A stretch of DNA of 34,723 nucleotides, taken from contig CAMYON010000018.1 of NCBI GenBank assembly GCA_947260025.1, positions 1 through 34,723 on the forward strand, given 5' to 3'. Below are positions 8,027-15,969 of the stretch, one piece after another (position 1 is the stretch's first letter; each line of letters opens with the position of its first letter). The translations under genes and the position numbers were made by a program. The notes beneath the pieces are model-generated. The model was not told where the DNA came from, searched no databases, and worked only from the letters and a program-made list of their open reading frames with translations. This DNA is from an uncultured Gammaproteobacteria bacterium. GTDB lineage: Bacteria; Pseudomonadota; Gammaproteobacteria; GCA-001735895.

Positions 8027-8856
8027 GCCGCAGTCTCCGGTTTACGCGCGCACAGGCGCAATCCTCCCAGTTTACCCGACTGGAAATGCCGATTGACCGC
8101 GCTGTAGAAATCGGTCATCGCGTTGACCGCGTCAGCGCCGTGTACCCGCAGGTGACGCGCGCGATCGGCGCGATAGGCAGCGAGTCGAACGCGCACGAAC
8201 TCGGCCCAGTCCGCGCTCATGGCTTGACAGATTTCGACCTCGAAACCCGCGTCTTCCAGGTCCTGCCGATACTCGTTGATATGCCGCAGCGTGATCGCGT
8301 AAAGATCCCGCTGCAGCAGGGCGCGCTGCGCCTCGTCGATATCGCCGCGCGCGGTCAGGTCCTCGGTGTAGAAACGGCCCGACGGCGCCAGCAGGCGGTG
8401 GCATTTTTCAAGCAGGCGTGGACGATCGGGTATGTGGTAGAGCGCCAGCCAGCTCAGGATCGCATCGAAACTACCGGGTTCCCGTTCGAACTCGAGAAAA
8501 TCGCCGCAGACATGCTCGACCCGATCGTCGAGACCGCACCTCGCGGTGAGGCTTTGCGCTACCTCATGCTGATCCTGCTGCAACTCGAGCGCGGTAACAT
8601 GGGCGTCGCTGTAGGCCGCGAGGTAGCGCGCAGGCCCGCCCAGCCCGGAACCGATTTCAAGCCAGCGTTGACCGCCGTCAACCCCTATCATTGCCATCGC
8701 CACGTCCAGCGCGGCGGTGCCGTGATAATGCAGCTGATCGAAGGCGCTCAGTTCGTCGACGCTGAGCGGGTCGTCGACCGACTTACCCAGTTCACCCAGT
8801 TCGCGAAAGATACGCCCCACGTGGGCGTACAGCTTCATCGATTTGATTTCGCTCAT
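8023..8856 (-). CDS. class I SAM-dependent methyltransferase
   Basis: A 277-residue Rossmann methyltransferase. Motif I is WLEIGSGLGGPARYLA (65-80), which resembles sarcosine/dimethylglycine and phosphoethanolamine N-methyltransferases. The acidic end of strand 2 is ALELQ, CGDFLEF is motif II, and SWLALYHIPDRPRLLEKCHRLL covers motif III. It overlaps its neighbours by 4 bp at both ends, so it is tightly coupled to the DmdA-like and cysteine hydrolase genes. A methyltransferase next to a tetrahydrofolate-dependent demethylase is puzzling in a purely degradative pathway. It may remethylate an intermediate or act on a small amine or thiol, or the SxGLGGPA enzymes of this branch may do another SAM reaction. 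Confidence 0.87.
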   Translation of the reverse strand: MSEIKSMKLYAHVGRIFRELGELGKSVDDPLSVDELSAFDQLHYHGTAALDVAMAMIGVDGGQRWLEIGSGLGGPARYLAAYSDAHVTALELQQDQHEVAQSLTARCGLDDRVEHVCGDFLEFEREPGSFDAILSWLALYHIPDRPRLLEKCHRLLAPSGRFYTEDLTARGDIDEAQRALLQRDLYAITLRHINEYRQDLEDAGFEVEICQAMSADWAEFVRVRLAAYRADRARHLRVHGADAVNAMTDFYSAVNRHFQSGKLGGLRLCARKPETAA

Positions 8857-9974
8857 CCATCCTCCATCGGCAACTCCGTTACGATGCCAGCGCGCGTACT
8901 GCCATCGCCGCAGGCGACATCAACCGCGGTGCCGGCCTGCCAGAATCCGCGGTCAAGCATAGCAAGCGCGACATTTCGTTCAAAGCGCGGCGACCAGATC
9001 GCCGACGTGACATAACCAACCTGCCGGCCTTCGATCGTCAACGGCCAGGGTTGCTGGCAGGCCGGACAGGGATCGCCGTCGAAGATCAAACCCCGAATCT
9101 CGCGTGCATGACCCTGTTTGGCGATCGCCGTCAGGGCCTTCATGCCGATGCTGTCCAGGCCGCTATCGAGCTGGCAGTACTTTGCGAAGCCGCATTCGAA
9201 AGGATTGTTCTGCCGTGTCATTTCGTTGCCATAAGACAATAGTCCCCCCTCGATGCGCTCGATCAGGTTGGGAGATCCGGCAGCGACCTCCAGGTCCTCG
9301 CCCGCCTGCCACAGCGCGTCCCAGACGGCGGCACCGAGCGCAAAGTCGTCGACATAGATCTCGAAGCCGCCCTGCCTGCTGAAGCCTGAGCGCGCCACTA
9401 CCAATGGATGCCCGTCGAATTCGCAGCGTTCGAAGCGGAAAAAGCGGATTTCCCGCACCTGTTCGCCAAACACGCGCGCGACCAGGTCGTCCGAGCGGGG
9501 CCCCTGCACCGCGAGCGGCCAGACATCGGGCTCGTCGACGTCGACGTCCAGCCCGATACCCAAAGCCAGTCCTTTCGCCCACAGCAACAGGTCGGAATCG
9601 GAAATCGACAGCCAGAAGTGATCATCGGCGAGTTTCAGGATGATCGGATCGTTCAGCATGCCAGCCTCATCATCGATGATCGGCGCGTAGAGACATTGCC
9701 CGCTCTGCGCCCGGCGCAGGTCGCGCGGCGTCATCAACTGCGCCAGGCGCGCGGCGTCGGGGCCATGCAGTTCGACCTGGCGCTGACAGCCGACGTCCCA
9801 CAGCTGCACATGGCTCTTCAGATGCCAGTAGTCTTCGCTAACCGGTCGACCGAATCCTTTCGGCAGGATCGTATGGTTAACGACCGAGAAACCGGATACG
9901 CCGAGGGCTTCGACCCGGGAGGTGTAGGGCGTGGCGCGCTGGCGACGCGAGACCTGAAGCTTCATCTCGGCCAC
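8853..9974 (-). CDS. dmdA: DmdA-like tetrahydrofolate-dependent demethylase (GcvT fold)
   Basis: A 373-residue GCV_T/GCV_T_C protein closely resembling dimethylsulfoniopropionate demethylase DmdA of Pelagibacter as I remember it. Shared blocks include VSRRQRATPYTSRVE (residues 8-22), EDYWHLKSHVQLWDVGCQRQV (split here, 47-67), ARSGFSRQGGFEIYVD (194-209), and IERIEGGLLSYGNEMT (238-253) followed by NPFECGFAKYC (257-267). DmdA moves one methyl group from DMSP to tetrahydrofolate, giving methylmercaptopropionate and 5-methyl-THF. The fold and the C1-transfer role are secure; DMSP as substrate is likely but not certain, because the neighbours are not the usual dmdBCD genes. A CPAC pair at 302-305 is an extra feature. 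It overlaps the methyltransferase gene by 4 bp and sits 6 bp after the transthyretin-like gene. Confidence 0.72.
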   Translation of the reverse strand: MAEMKLQVSRRQRATPYTSRVEALGVSGFSVVNHTILPKGFGRPVSEDYWHLKSHVQLWDVGCQRQVELHGPDAARLAQLMTPRDLRRAQSGQCLYAPIIDDEAGMLNDPIILKLADDHFWLSISDSDLLLWAKGLALGIGLDVDVDEPDVWPLAVQGPRSDDLVARVFGEQVREIRFFRFERCEFDGHPLVVARSGFSRQGGFEIYVDDFALGAAVWDALWQAGEDLEVAAGSPNLIERIEGGLLSYGNEMTRQNNPFECGFAKYCQLDSGLDSIGMKALTAIAKQGHAREIRGLIFDGDPCPACQQPWPLTIEGRQVGYVTSAIWSPRFERNVALAMLDRGFWQAGTAVDVACGDGSTRAGIVTELPMEDG

Positions 9975-9980
9975 CCGGGC

Positions 9981-10328
9981 TTAACTCGACCACCAGGTTG
10001 CGTAGGAATGCGGCGACAGCATCACCGGCAAGTGGTAACGCTTGCGCTCGTCATTCATGCTGAAGCGAATTACGACGCAACGCACCATCGAATCCTGCGC
10101 CAGCGACTGTGCGGCAAAATAATCGGCGCCGTGAAACACCAGCTCGAACTCGGCGCCGCGATTAGCCTCGTCGATTTCGACGTTTTCGGCGATACGGCCC
10201 TCACCGTCGGCGGCGACGTCGAACAGCAAGCGTCTATCGGCCCCGTCGAGCTGGAATAGCTGGGCGCGAATTCCGACGGCCGATTTGCCGCTAACCGAAT
10301 CCAGAATATGAGACGATACCGTAGCCAT
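9981..10328 (-). CDS. 5-hydroxyisourate hydrolase/transthyretin-like protein with altered C-terminal motif
   Basis: A 115-residue member of the transthyretin-like 5-hydroxyisourate hydrolase (HIUase) family. The N-terminal SSHILD carries His7, ADGEGR carries Arg45, and YHLPVMLSPHSY carries His107, matching the three catalytic positions of HIUase. The C-terminal signature, normally Tyr-Arg-Gly-Ser, reads Trp-Trp-Ser-Ser here (112-115), so the part that closes the active site has changed. HIUase normally opens the ring of 5-hydroxyisourate in urate breakdown, but no uricase or decarboxylase gene lies nearby. Its position, 2 bp after the ThDP enzyme and 6 bp before the DmdA-like gene, ties it to this pathway, where it may hydrolyse a different ring or methylated analogue. 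Trimethyl-hydroxyisourate hydrolase (TmuH) is a known precedent for such a shift. Confidence 0.8.
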   Translation of the reverse strand: MATVSSHILDSVSGKSAVGIRAQLFQLDGADRRLLFDVAADGEGRIAENVEIDEANRGAEFELVFHGADYFAAQSLAQDSMVRCVVIRFSMNDERKRYHLPVMLSPHSYATWWSS

Positions 10329-10330
10329 AA

Positions 10331-12031
10331 TTATTCGATCGAGGCCTTGTCGCGTTTGCTGGTGGTAGCCAACACAATCGGGCTGATATGCCCGACGGTC
10401 TTGACGTTGACGCAGGCGGTCTTGCCGCTCGCAATCGCGCGTTTGACTGCCGGTACAATATCGGCGCGTTTCTCCACCAGTTCGCCGTAACCGCCAAGCC
10501 CTTCGAACATCGAGTGGAAAGGAATGTCGCGAAAATCGGTGGCAAAATGCTGCTGGTTCGAAAACAGACGCTCCTGTTGCTGCGAAATACAGTCGAGCCC
10601 GCCGTTGTTATCGACCACCACCACGATCGGCAGCTTTTCCTGGAATGCGGCCTCGATGCTCGATCCGCCCGACAGAAAGGCCCCGTCGCCGCTGATGACG
10701 ACTACGTTACTTTGGGGGTTATTCAGCTTCGCCACACTCGCAAACGGCACGCCGACACCAAGCATGCTAAAGGTTCCGGGGTGCAAAATATTACCGAGCT
10801 CGAGCCCGCGCCAGCCGGCGATATTCACCGCGATCTCGGACCAGAAATGCGTATTACCGCCATCGATCACCAGCCAGTCAGCGTCGCTCATTGCGGCCTG
10901 CACCTCGAGCGCGAGCTGCAGCGGATGGATGCGGTCGCCGTCGAGCTCGGGAATATCGGCGATCATGTCTTCGACCCATTGCGCGCGCCAGGCGCGGTTG
11001 GTTTCAATCCAGTCGACGGCCAGCGGATCGAGTGATCCCATCGCCTCGAAAAATGCGCCCGGATCGCTCAGTAGCAACTGGTCGGCAGCGCGGTTCATCT
11101 CGAGCTCTTCGTGCGAGCCGTTGACACAGACGAGTCGCGTGCTGGCAGGAAACAGCGGCGGGTTGCCGAAGTTCATCTGGTTATCGAGCCGCGCCCCGAC
11201 CATGATGACCACGTCGGATTGCTCGATCGCCTGTCTCGACGGGTGGTACTGGTGCACGTCGGCAAGCCCCATGTAGACGTCGCTGGCCTCGGATAACAGC
11301 TTCTGGTGGTATGGCACGTTGAACACCGGGATATTGAGTGCTCGAGCGCAGGCTTCGAGCCTGCGTTCGGCCCCGGCCCACCAGACCCCGTGACCGCCAA
11401 TGATAATCGGCCTTTGCGCCTGTCCGATCGCCGCGAGCACCTGCGCGAGGTCGTCCGGGCAGGGCCAGGCCCGCGGCGGCGGCTGTGCACCCCGGTCGAA
11501 AGGGCGTTCGTCACGCATCGCGTCTGCCTCGTAGGAGCTGAACATGATATCGACCGGCACACTGAGGTGAACCGCACCGGGATAACCGCTGAGGGCAATC
11601 TTCCAGGCGCGATCGACAAACTCGGAAACACGCTCGCCATCGGTGATCGAGACGCTGTACTTGGTCAGGGGCGCGGCGATCGAAACGTCGTCGATCTCCT
11701 TGAAGCCCCCGCTGCCCTGGCGCTTCAGGGTGCTCGATCCAGTCACGAAAATTACCGGTGAACGCTCGCCCCAGGCTTCCATCATCGCCGGCACCGCGCC
11801 GGCAAATCCCTCGGGGCCGACCAGGCAGACCGCCGGATTACGCGTGATTCGCGTGTGGCCGTCGGCCAGGTGCCCGGCGACCTGCTCGTGCGGCGCATTG
11901 ATAACCGGGATACCGCATTGCATGAATCCCTCGAGCGCCGGGTTACAGAATCCGCCGCTCAGCGTAAAAACCTGGGTCACGCCTTTTTCCTGCAGCGCTT
12001 GCGCCAGCAGTTGGCCGCCACGCATTTTCAT
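10331..12031 (-). CDS. thiamine-diphosphate-dependent enzyme, acetolactate-synthase-like
   Basis: A 566-residue three-domain ThDP enzyme. The N-terminal PYR domain has the activating Glu49 in APHEQVAGHLADGHTR, the central domain has a VGARLDNQMNFG segment (278-289), and the PP domain has GDG (448-450) and NN (475-476), the ThDP/Mg motif. Presence of Glu49 argues against glyoxylate carboligase, which lacks it. The sequence does not look like sulfoacetaldehyde acetyltransferase. Enzymes of this branch decarboxylate 2-keto acids or cleave 2-hydroxyacyl-CoA. Its start overlaps the FMN dehydrogenase stop codon by 4 bp, suggesting a relay: the dehydrogenase makes a 2-oxo acid that this enzyme decarboxylates or condenses. 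The exact substrate is unknown. Confidence 0.85.
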   Translation of the reverse strand: MKMRGGQLLAQALQEKGVTQVFTLSGGFCNPALEGFMQCGIPVINAPHEQVAGHLADGHTRITRNPAVCLVGPEGFAGAVPAMMEAWGERSPVIFVTGSSTLKRQGSGGFKEIDDVSIAAPLTKYSVSITDGERVSEFVDRAWKIALSGYPGAVHLSVPVDIMFSSYEADAMRDERPFDRGAQPPPRAWPCPDDLAQVLAAIGQAQRPIIIGGHGVWWAGAERRLEACARALNIPVFNVPYHQKLLSEASDVYMGLADVHQYHPSRQAIEQSDVVIMVGARLDNQMNFGNPPLFPASTRLVCVNGSHEELEMNRAADQLLLSDPGAFFEAMGSLDPLAVDWIETNRAWRAQWVEDMIADIPELDGDRIHPLQLALEVQAAMSDADWLVIDGGNTHFWSEIAVNIAGWRGLELGNILHPGTFSMLGVGVPFASVAKLNNPQSNVVVISGDGAFLSGGSSIEAAFQEKLPIVVVVDNNGGLDCISQQQERLFSNQQHFATDFRDIPFHSMFEGLGGYGELVEKRADIVPAVKRAIASGKTACVNVKTVGHISPIVLATTSKRDKASIE

Positions 12032-13215
12032 TGCATCTCCTGCATCGGATTATCGACGATATAGCTGTCATCGAGATCATTGATATCCGGGCAACCGAGC
12101 TGCGCCAGGCCAATGTCGATCTGGTTTCTCAATAACTCGATCATTGCCTGCAGGCCCGCGTAACCGTCGGCGCCCATGGCGTAGAGAAAAGGCCGACCTA
12201 TCAAAACGAAATCGGCGCCCAGCGCGAGCGCCTTGATGACGCCTTCACCACTGCGTATGCCGCTGTCGAACAGCAACGGATAGTCGGCACCGACCGCTGC
12301 CCTGATTTGCGGCAACATCCGAATCGCGCTCGGTGCACTGTCAAATTGCCGTCCGCCGTGATTAGAGACGCACACCGCATCCACCCCGGCGTCGCGGATA
12401 CGCACCGCGGCCTCGCTGTCGAGAACACCCTTGACTATCAACTGGCCCGGCCACTGATCCCGCAGGCGGGCCAGAAAATCCCAGTCCATCCTGCCGCGAG
12501 TTTCGTTACGCCTGAACTGTACGCCGCCGGGCTGGTTGACGTTGGCGAACCTGGGCACTCCGGTCTTGAGCGTCGTAAGCGACCACCGCGGATGGAGCGC
12601 GAAGTCGAAAAACTGGTCTGGTCGAATTCGGAACGGCGACTGAAAGCCGTTACGCTGTTCGCGCGGTCGAGCCCCGATTCCGGGAACATCGACGGTCAGG
12701 AACAGGTGTGTATAACCGACGGTCTCGGCGCGTTCGACCAGGTGAAAAGCGACTTCCTCGGACTGTCCGACATAGAGCTGGAACCAGGCATGTTCCCCGG
12801 CACGTTCGGCGGTGGTCTCGATGCTGCTCGATGCCATGGTCGACAACACCAGCGGAATGCCATACTGCCTGGCGGCCCTCGCGAGCATGGTGTCGGCGTC
12901 CGGCCAGGTCAGGTTGCACATTCCCATCGGCGCTATGCCAAACGGCAGATCCCAGGATTGATCGAACAGGGTTTTTCTGTGGCTTCTGTTTTCCACGTTG
13001 ACCAGCACCCGGGGCAACATGCGCAAGGCTTCTATTTGCTCGATATTAATCGCACAGGCCCGCTCTTCACCGGCGCTGCCGTCGATGAAATCGAAGATTA
13101 TCCGCGGCAGACGACGGCGCGCGTATTTACGAGCATCCGAGGTGCTGAATATCTTGTTGCCCATAAAGACCAAAGTCTGGAACAAACCGGGATATTTATA
13201 TAAATCGGCGAACAA
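12028..13215 (-). CDS. FMN-dependent alpha-hydroxy acid dehydrogenase
   Basis: A TIM-barrel flavoprotein of the lactate dehydrogenase/glycolate oxidase family. Marks include RRLPRIIFDFIDGSAG near the N-terminus, PFGIAPMGM, the lysine strand LIVKGV, VSNHGGRQFD with the catalytic His and Arg, and DSGIRSGEGVIKALALGAD followed by IGRPFLYA, which bind FMN phosphate. It oxidises an L-2-hydroxy acid to the 2-oxo acid, passing electrons to quinone, cytochrome or oxygen. Start choice is open: TTG at 13215 has AGGA 5 bp upstream and gives 395 residues, while ATG at 13164 has no clear ribosome site but gives the more usual N-terminus MGNKIFSTSDARKYARRRLP. It is the first gene of the eight-gene operon. 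Lactate, glycolate, mandelate or sulfolactate are all possible substrates. Confidence 0.87.
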   Translation of the reverse strand: MFADLYKYPGLFQTLVFMGNKIFSTSDARKYARRRLPRIIFDFIDGSAGEERACAINIEQIEALRMLPRVLVNVENRSHRKTLFDQSWDLPFGIAPMGMCNLTWPDADTMLARAARQYGIPLVLSTMASSSIETTAERAGEHAWFQLYVGQSEEVAFHLVERAETVGYTHLFLTVDVPGIGARPREQRNGFQSPFRIRPDQFFDFALHPRWSLTTLKTGVPRFANVNQPGGVQFRRNETRGRMDWDFLARLRDQWPGQLIVKGVLDSEAAVRIRDAGVDAVCVSNHGGRQFDSAPSAIRMLPQIRAAVGADYPLLFDSGIRSGEGVIKALALGADFVLIGRPFLYAMGADGYAGLQAMIELLRNQIDIGLAQLGCPDINDLDDSYIVDNPMQEMQ

Positions 13216-13381
13216 GTCTATCCTGGCGAGCGCATATTCCTGACAAATGCACCCGATGCAAGGCCGCGATCGGTTCGCGGTTTCCGCATCAGACCTGCCG
13301 AAGATTCGGCGCTGGTGTTAACTTACGTGGTAAGCGACGTGCTCGCAGACCTCTACGCTCTCGCCGAGCAGGCCTGTGCCG
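13216..13381 (-). promoter_or_regulatory. leader region of the eight-gene operon with three dyads
   Basis: This 166-bp gap separates the gntR stop from the first operon gene. It contains CTTAC-GTG-GTAAG (13322-13334), GCCGAAGATTCGGC (13297-13310) and CCGCGA-N5-TCGCGG (13264-13280). The first looks like an operator, and the other two can fold as short hairpins in the operon leader RNA. No convincing -35/-10 pair or T-run terminator is visible, so the operon may be transcribed from the gntR promoter or from an activator-dependent promoter here. Confidence 0.35.
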
Positions 13382-14110
13382 TCAGAAAATTATATTCTGA
13401 TAATGGTGATTGCTGGTACTGCAGCGACTGATGCGCAGTTCCACCGGCTTTTTATCGAGGGTTAACGCAACTCGCTCGATTTCGAGCAGCGGCGTTCCGA
13501 CATTCAGGTTCAGCATCGCGGCATCATGCTTCGAAGCGGCCACGGCGCGTAACTGCTCCTCGGCGCTGTGAATGGTTATTCCATACTGCTTCTCGTAGAG
13601 TTCGTAGAGCGTATTGGGCAGTTTGAGATCGCCATTACTTCCCAGGTCGGCGAAAGAATCGGCCGGTAAGGTGATGGTTTCGATCATGGTCGGTTTCGCG
13701 GAAAAATTTCTTACGCGCTCGATTCTGATCACCCTGGTACCGACTGCCAGGTTCAGTTTTGCGGCTTCCTTGCGCGTTGCCTGCTTGTGCCGGCAGCGCA
13801 GAACCCTGCTCTCCGGCAACACTTTGTGGCCCTGGTTATCGATTATATGAAAGAAATAAAACAGAGATCGCTGCGAGTCATGGGTCGAAACAAAGGTCCC
13901 GCGGCCCTGTTTTCGGGTCAATACGTTGTTTTCTACCAGCTCGGTAATCGCCTTGCGCACCGTACCCTGGCTAACACCGAGTTCCTGCGCCAGGTTGACT
14001 TCGCTGGGAATAATACTGCCCGGCAACCAGTCCCCGTTACCGATTTTCGTAACCAGGAGATCCTTGATCTGCATGTAGAGCGATATCGAGCCCTTGTCGG
14101 TTGAGAGCAT
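13382..14110 (-). CDS. GntR/HutC-type transcriptional regulator with UTRA domain
   Basis: A 242-residue regulator with the GntR winged helix at about residues 8-75 (IPSEVNLAQELGVSQGTVRK, then a GRGTFVS wing) and a UTRA ligand-binding domain from about 93 to 235. The ATG at 14110 is preceded by CAGG at a suitable distance; a TTG one codon earlier is less likely. UTRA regulators typically bind a small metabolite of the pathway they control. The gene is divergent from suyAB and lies upstream of the eight-gene operon in the same direction, so it could control both. A perfect palindrome inside its own promoter suggests autorepression. The C-terminal residues run YQNIIF at the stop codon. Confidence 0.9.
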   Translation of the reverse strand: MLSTDKGSISLYMQIKDLLVTKIGNGDWLPGSIIPSEVNLAQELGVSQGTVRKAITELVENNVLTRKQGRGTFVSTHDSQRSLFYFFHIIDNQGHKVLPESRVLRCRHKQATRKEAAKLNLAVGTRVIRIERVRNFSAKPTMIETITLPADSFADLGSNGDLKLPNTLYELYEKQYGITIHSAEEQLRAVAASKHDAAMLNLNVGTPLLEIERVALTLDKKPVELRISRCSTSNHHYQNIIF

Positions 14111-14212
14111 CAAACCTGTAACCCCTGGTTTCCTGAAGCGTGAATAGATGAATCATGGACTCCCCGAGTCAACGGTAAGTCGCACACCCAGTCCATAACC
14201 GTATGATAAATC

Positions 14213-14242
14213 ATTATAGTCTTATATAAGACTAATTGACAA
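14213..14242 (-). promoter_or_regulatory. promoter of the gntR-type regulator
   Basis: Read on the minus strand, TTGTCA (14242-14237) and a perfect TATAAT (14218-14213) are separated by 18 bp. Nearly the whole spacer is occupied by the 18-bp palindrome, the classic layout for repression by steric block. The promoter sits about 103 bp upstream of the regulator start codon. Confidence 0.6.
14217..14234. promoter_or_regulatory. perfect 18-bp palindrome, probable GntR-family operator
   Basis: TAGTCTTATATAAGACTA is its own reverse complement. The central GTC-N8-GAC pattern fits the GT/AC-ended dyads recognised by HutC-type GntR regulators. It lies between the divergent regulator and suyAB genes, inside the regulator promoter and 1 bp from the -35 of the suyA promoter, so one bound dimer could control both directions. 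Confidence 0.6.
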
Positions 14243-14264
14243 TAAGGGAAAACCCATATAGGAT
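14236..14264 (+). promoter_or_regulatory. probable suyAB promoter
   Basis: A perfect -35 TTGACA (14236-14241) is followed after 17 bp by TAGGAT (14259-14264), which matches four of six -10 positions. It ends 48 bp before the first gene's ATG and directly abuts the palindromic operator on its upstream side. Confidence 0.5.
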
Positions 14265-14312
14265 TCGAGCTCGGAAAATTTCCATCAAACATCAACAAGT
14301 CGAGATAAACAA

Positions 14313-14594
14313 ATGATAGATTTCGTAGTACATGACGAAGGTGACAGCGTCGGCGTTGTTGTCGTCGAAGGCGTAAAGGCCGGGGAAGAAATCACCGGCT
14401 GGGTAATGGATCAGAACGTGGATATCAAGTTCAAGGCGGCCAGCAATATACCGATCGGGCACAAGCTGGCGATCAAGCCGATGCAACAAGGCGATACCGT
14501 GATCAAGTACGGTACGGATATCGGCAAAGTTGTCTCCGATATCGGTGTTGGCGAGCATGCACATGTTCACAACATCAAGACCAAGCGCTGGTAA
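14313..14594 (+). CDS. suyA: UxaA-type SAF-domain small subunit, probable (R)-sulfolactate sulfo-lyase subunit alpha
   Basis: A 93-residue stand-alone SAF domain (HDEGDSVGVVVVEGVKAGEE at the start, GHKLAIKPMQQGDTVIKYG in the middle, GEHAHVHNIK at the end), the small N-terminal domain of altronate/galactarate-type dehydratases. In sulfolactate sulfo-lyase SuyAB this domain is a separate small subunit of about this size. The large-subunit gene follows 45 bp downstream on the same strand. SuyAB splits (2R)-3-sulfolactate into pyruvate and sulfite in the cytoplasm. By itself the small subunit cannot be told from other UxaA-family small subunits; the assignment rests on its partner. Confidence 0.75.
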   Translation: MIDFVVHDEGDSVGVVVVEGVKAGEEITGWVMDQNVDIKFKAASNIPIGHKLAIKPMQQGDTVIKYGTDIGKVVSDIGVGEHAHVHNIKTKRW

Positions 14595-14639
14595 TCGATA
14601 ACCGCAATTCAAACACCTACTCTCTCGGAGAACACAATC

Positions 14640-15815
14640 ATGTCTCAAGATCTAAGTACAGCAACGTTTTCAGGATACCGGCGCGAAAATGGCCGGGTCG
14701 GCGTTCGCAACCACGTCATCATCCTGCCGGTCGATGACCTGTCGAATGCCGCCTGTGAAGCGGTTGCCAACAACATTCCAGACGCCATGGCGATACCCCA
14801 TCCCTACGGCAGGCTTCAGTTCGGGGAAGACCTCGAGCTGCATTTCCGCACCCTGATCGGCACCGGCGCCAATCCCAACGTCGCCGCGGTGGTGGTAATC
14901 GGTATCGAAAATGGCTGGACCCAGAAAATTGTCGACGGCATCGCGGCTACCGGCAAGCCGGTAACCGGATTTGGCATCGAGCAGCATGGCGATCATGAAA
15001 CCATCATGGAGGCTTCCAAGGTTGCCAAGGAATACGTCCAGTGGGCATCCGAACTGACGCGCGAAGCAGCGCCGTTGAGCGAACTCTGGGTCTCGACCAA
15101 GTGCGGCGAATCCGACACCACTTCCGGTTGCGGATCGAACCCGACGGTAGGTAACGCTTTCGATAAGCTTTACCCGCATGGCGCAACCCTGCTGTTTGGC
15201 GAAACTTCCGAGATCACCGGTGGCGAACACCTGGTTGCCGAGCGTTGCCGTAACGACGAAGTGCGTGAGCGCTTCATGTTCATGTTTAATCGTTACCAGG
15301 ATCTGATCGAACGTTTCAAGACCTCGGATCTGTCCGATTCTCAGCCCACCAAGGGGAACATCGAGGGCGGTCTGACCACCATCGAGGAGAAAGCGCTCGG
15401 TAATATCCAGAAGATCGGCAAGGAATGCCTGGTCGACGGCGTGCTCGACAAAGCCGAGGCCCCGACCGGGCCAGGCCTGTGGTTTATGGACTCTTCATCT
15501 GCCGCCGCCGAGATGGTGACCCTGTCCGCCGCGGCTGGTTACGTCGTACATTTCTTCCCCACCGGGCAGGGAAATATCATCGGCAACCCGATTCTTCCGG
15601 TGATAAAAATTTGCGCTAACCCGCGGACCGTTCGCACCATGGGTGAACACGTCGACGTCGATGTCTCGGGTCTGCTACGCAGGGAAATGAGTCCGAGCGA
15701 CGCTGGCGACAAGTTGCTTGAATCCATGTTCAGTACCGCCAATGGCCGCCTGACATCGGCCGAGGCCCTGGGCCACAGAGAGTTTGTTTTGACCAGGCTT
15801 TACGAAAGCGCCTAA
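14640..15815 (+). CDS. suyB: UxaA-family large subunit, probable (R)-sulfolactate sulfo-lyase subunit beta
   Basis: A 391-residue protein with a GGAG ribosome site before ATG 14640. The blocks [87 protein letters not shown] and [20 protein letters not shown] are those of SuyB as I recall it, and length agrees. The Cys residues in [13 protein letters not shown] are probable Fe-S or metal ligands, as in UxaA dehydratases. The enzyme removes the sulfonate of sulfolactate as sulfite, giving pyruvate. No sulfite dehydrogenase, sulfite exporter or sulfolactate transporter is in the window, so those functions must be encoded elsewhere. A sugar-acid dehydratase role is the main alternative. Confidence 0.78.
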   Translation: MSQDLSTATFSGYRRENGRVGVRNHVIILPVDDLSNAACEAVANNIPDAMAIPHPYGRLQFGEDLELHFRTLIGTGANPNVAAVVVIGIENGWTQKIVDGIAATGKPVTGFGIEQHGDHETIMEASKVAKEYVQWASELTREAAPLSELWVSTKCGESDTTSGCGSNPTVGNAFDKLYPHGATLLFGETSEITGGEHLVAERCRNDEVRERFMFMFNRYQDLIERFKTSDLSDSQPTKGNIEGGLTTIEEKALGNIQKIGKECLVDGVLDKAEAPTGPGLWFMDSSSAAAEMVTLSAAAGYVVHFFPTGQGNIIGNPILPVIKICANPRTVRTMGEHVDVDVSGLLRREMSPSDAGDKLLESMFSTANGRLTSAEALGHREFVLTRLYESA

Positions 15816-15969
15816 CACTGGCGCTGGCGTCGTTTGCTGGCAAGCCGTATTTGCATCGCTCAGAAAGGCATGATCGGTTCCCTCGTGAGACACACGGGGG
15901 AGCTGATCATCACGCCACTGATAGCGGGCAGCTAGAGCAAACGCGTCTCCTGGTAACCTGATCGCAACT

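Noticed and set aside
7972..10259. Plus-strand frames of 347 and 283 codons opposite the methyltransferase and DmdA-like genes
   Set aside because: They are antisense shadows of genes with clear catalytic motifs, without ribosome sites or recognisable domains.
10331..12031. Glyoxylate carboligase or sulfoacetaldehyde acetyltransferase as the ThDP enzyme
   Set aside because: Glyoxylate carboligase lacks the activating Glu that is present here (Glu49), and the motifs of sulfoacetaldehyde acetyltransferase do not match.
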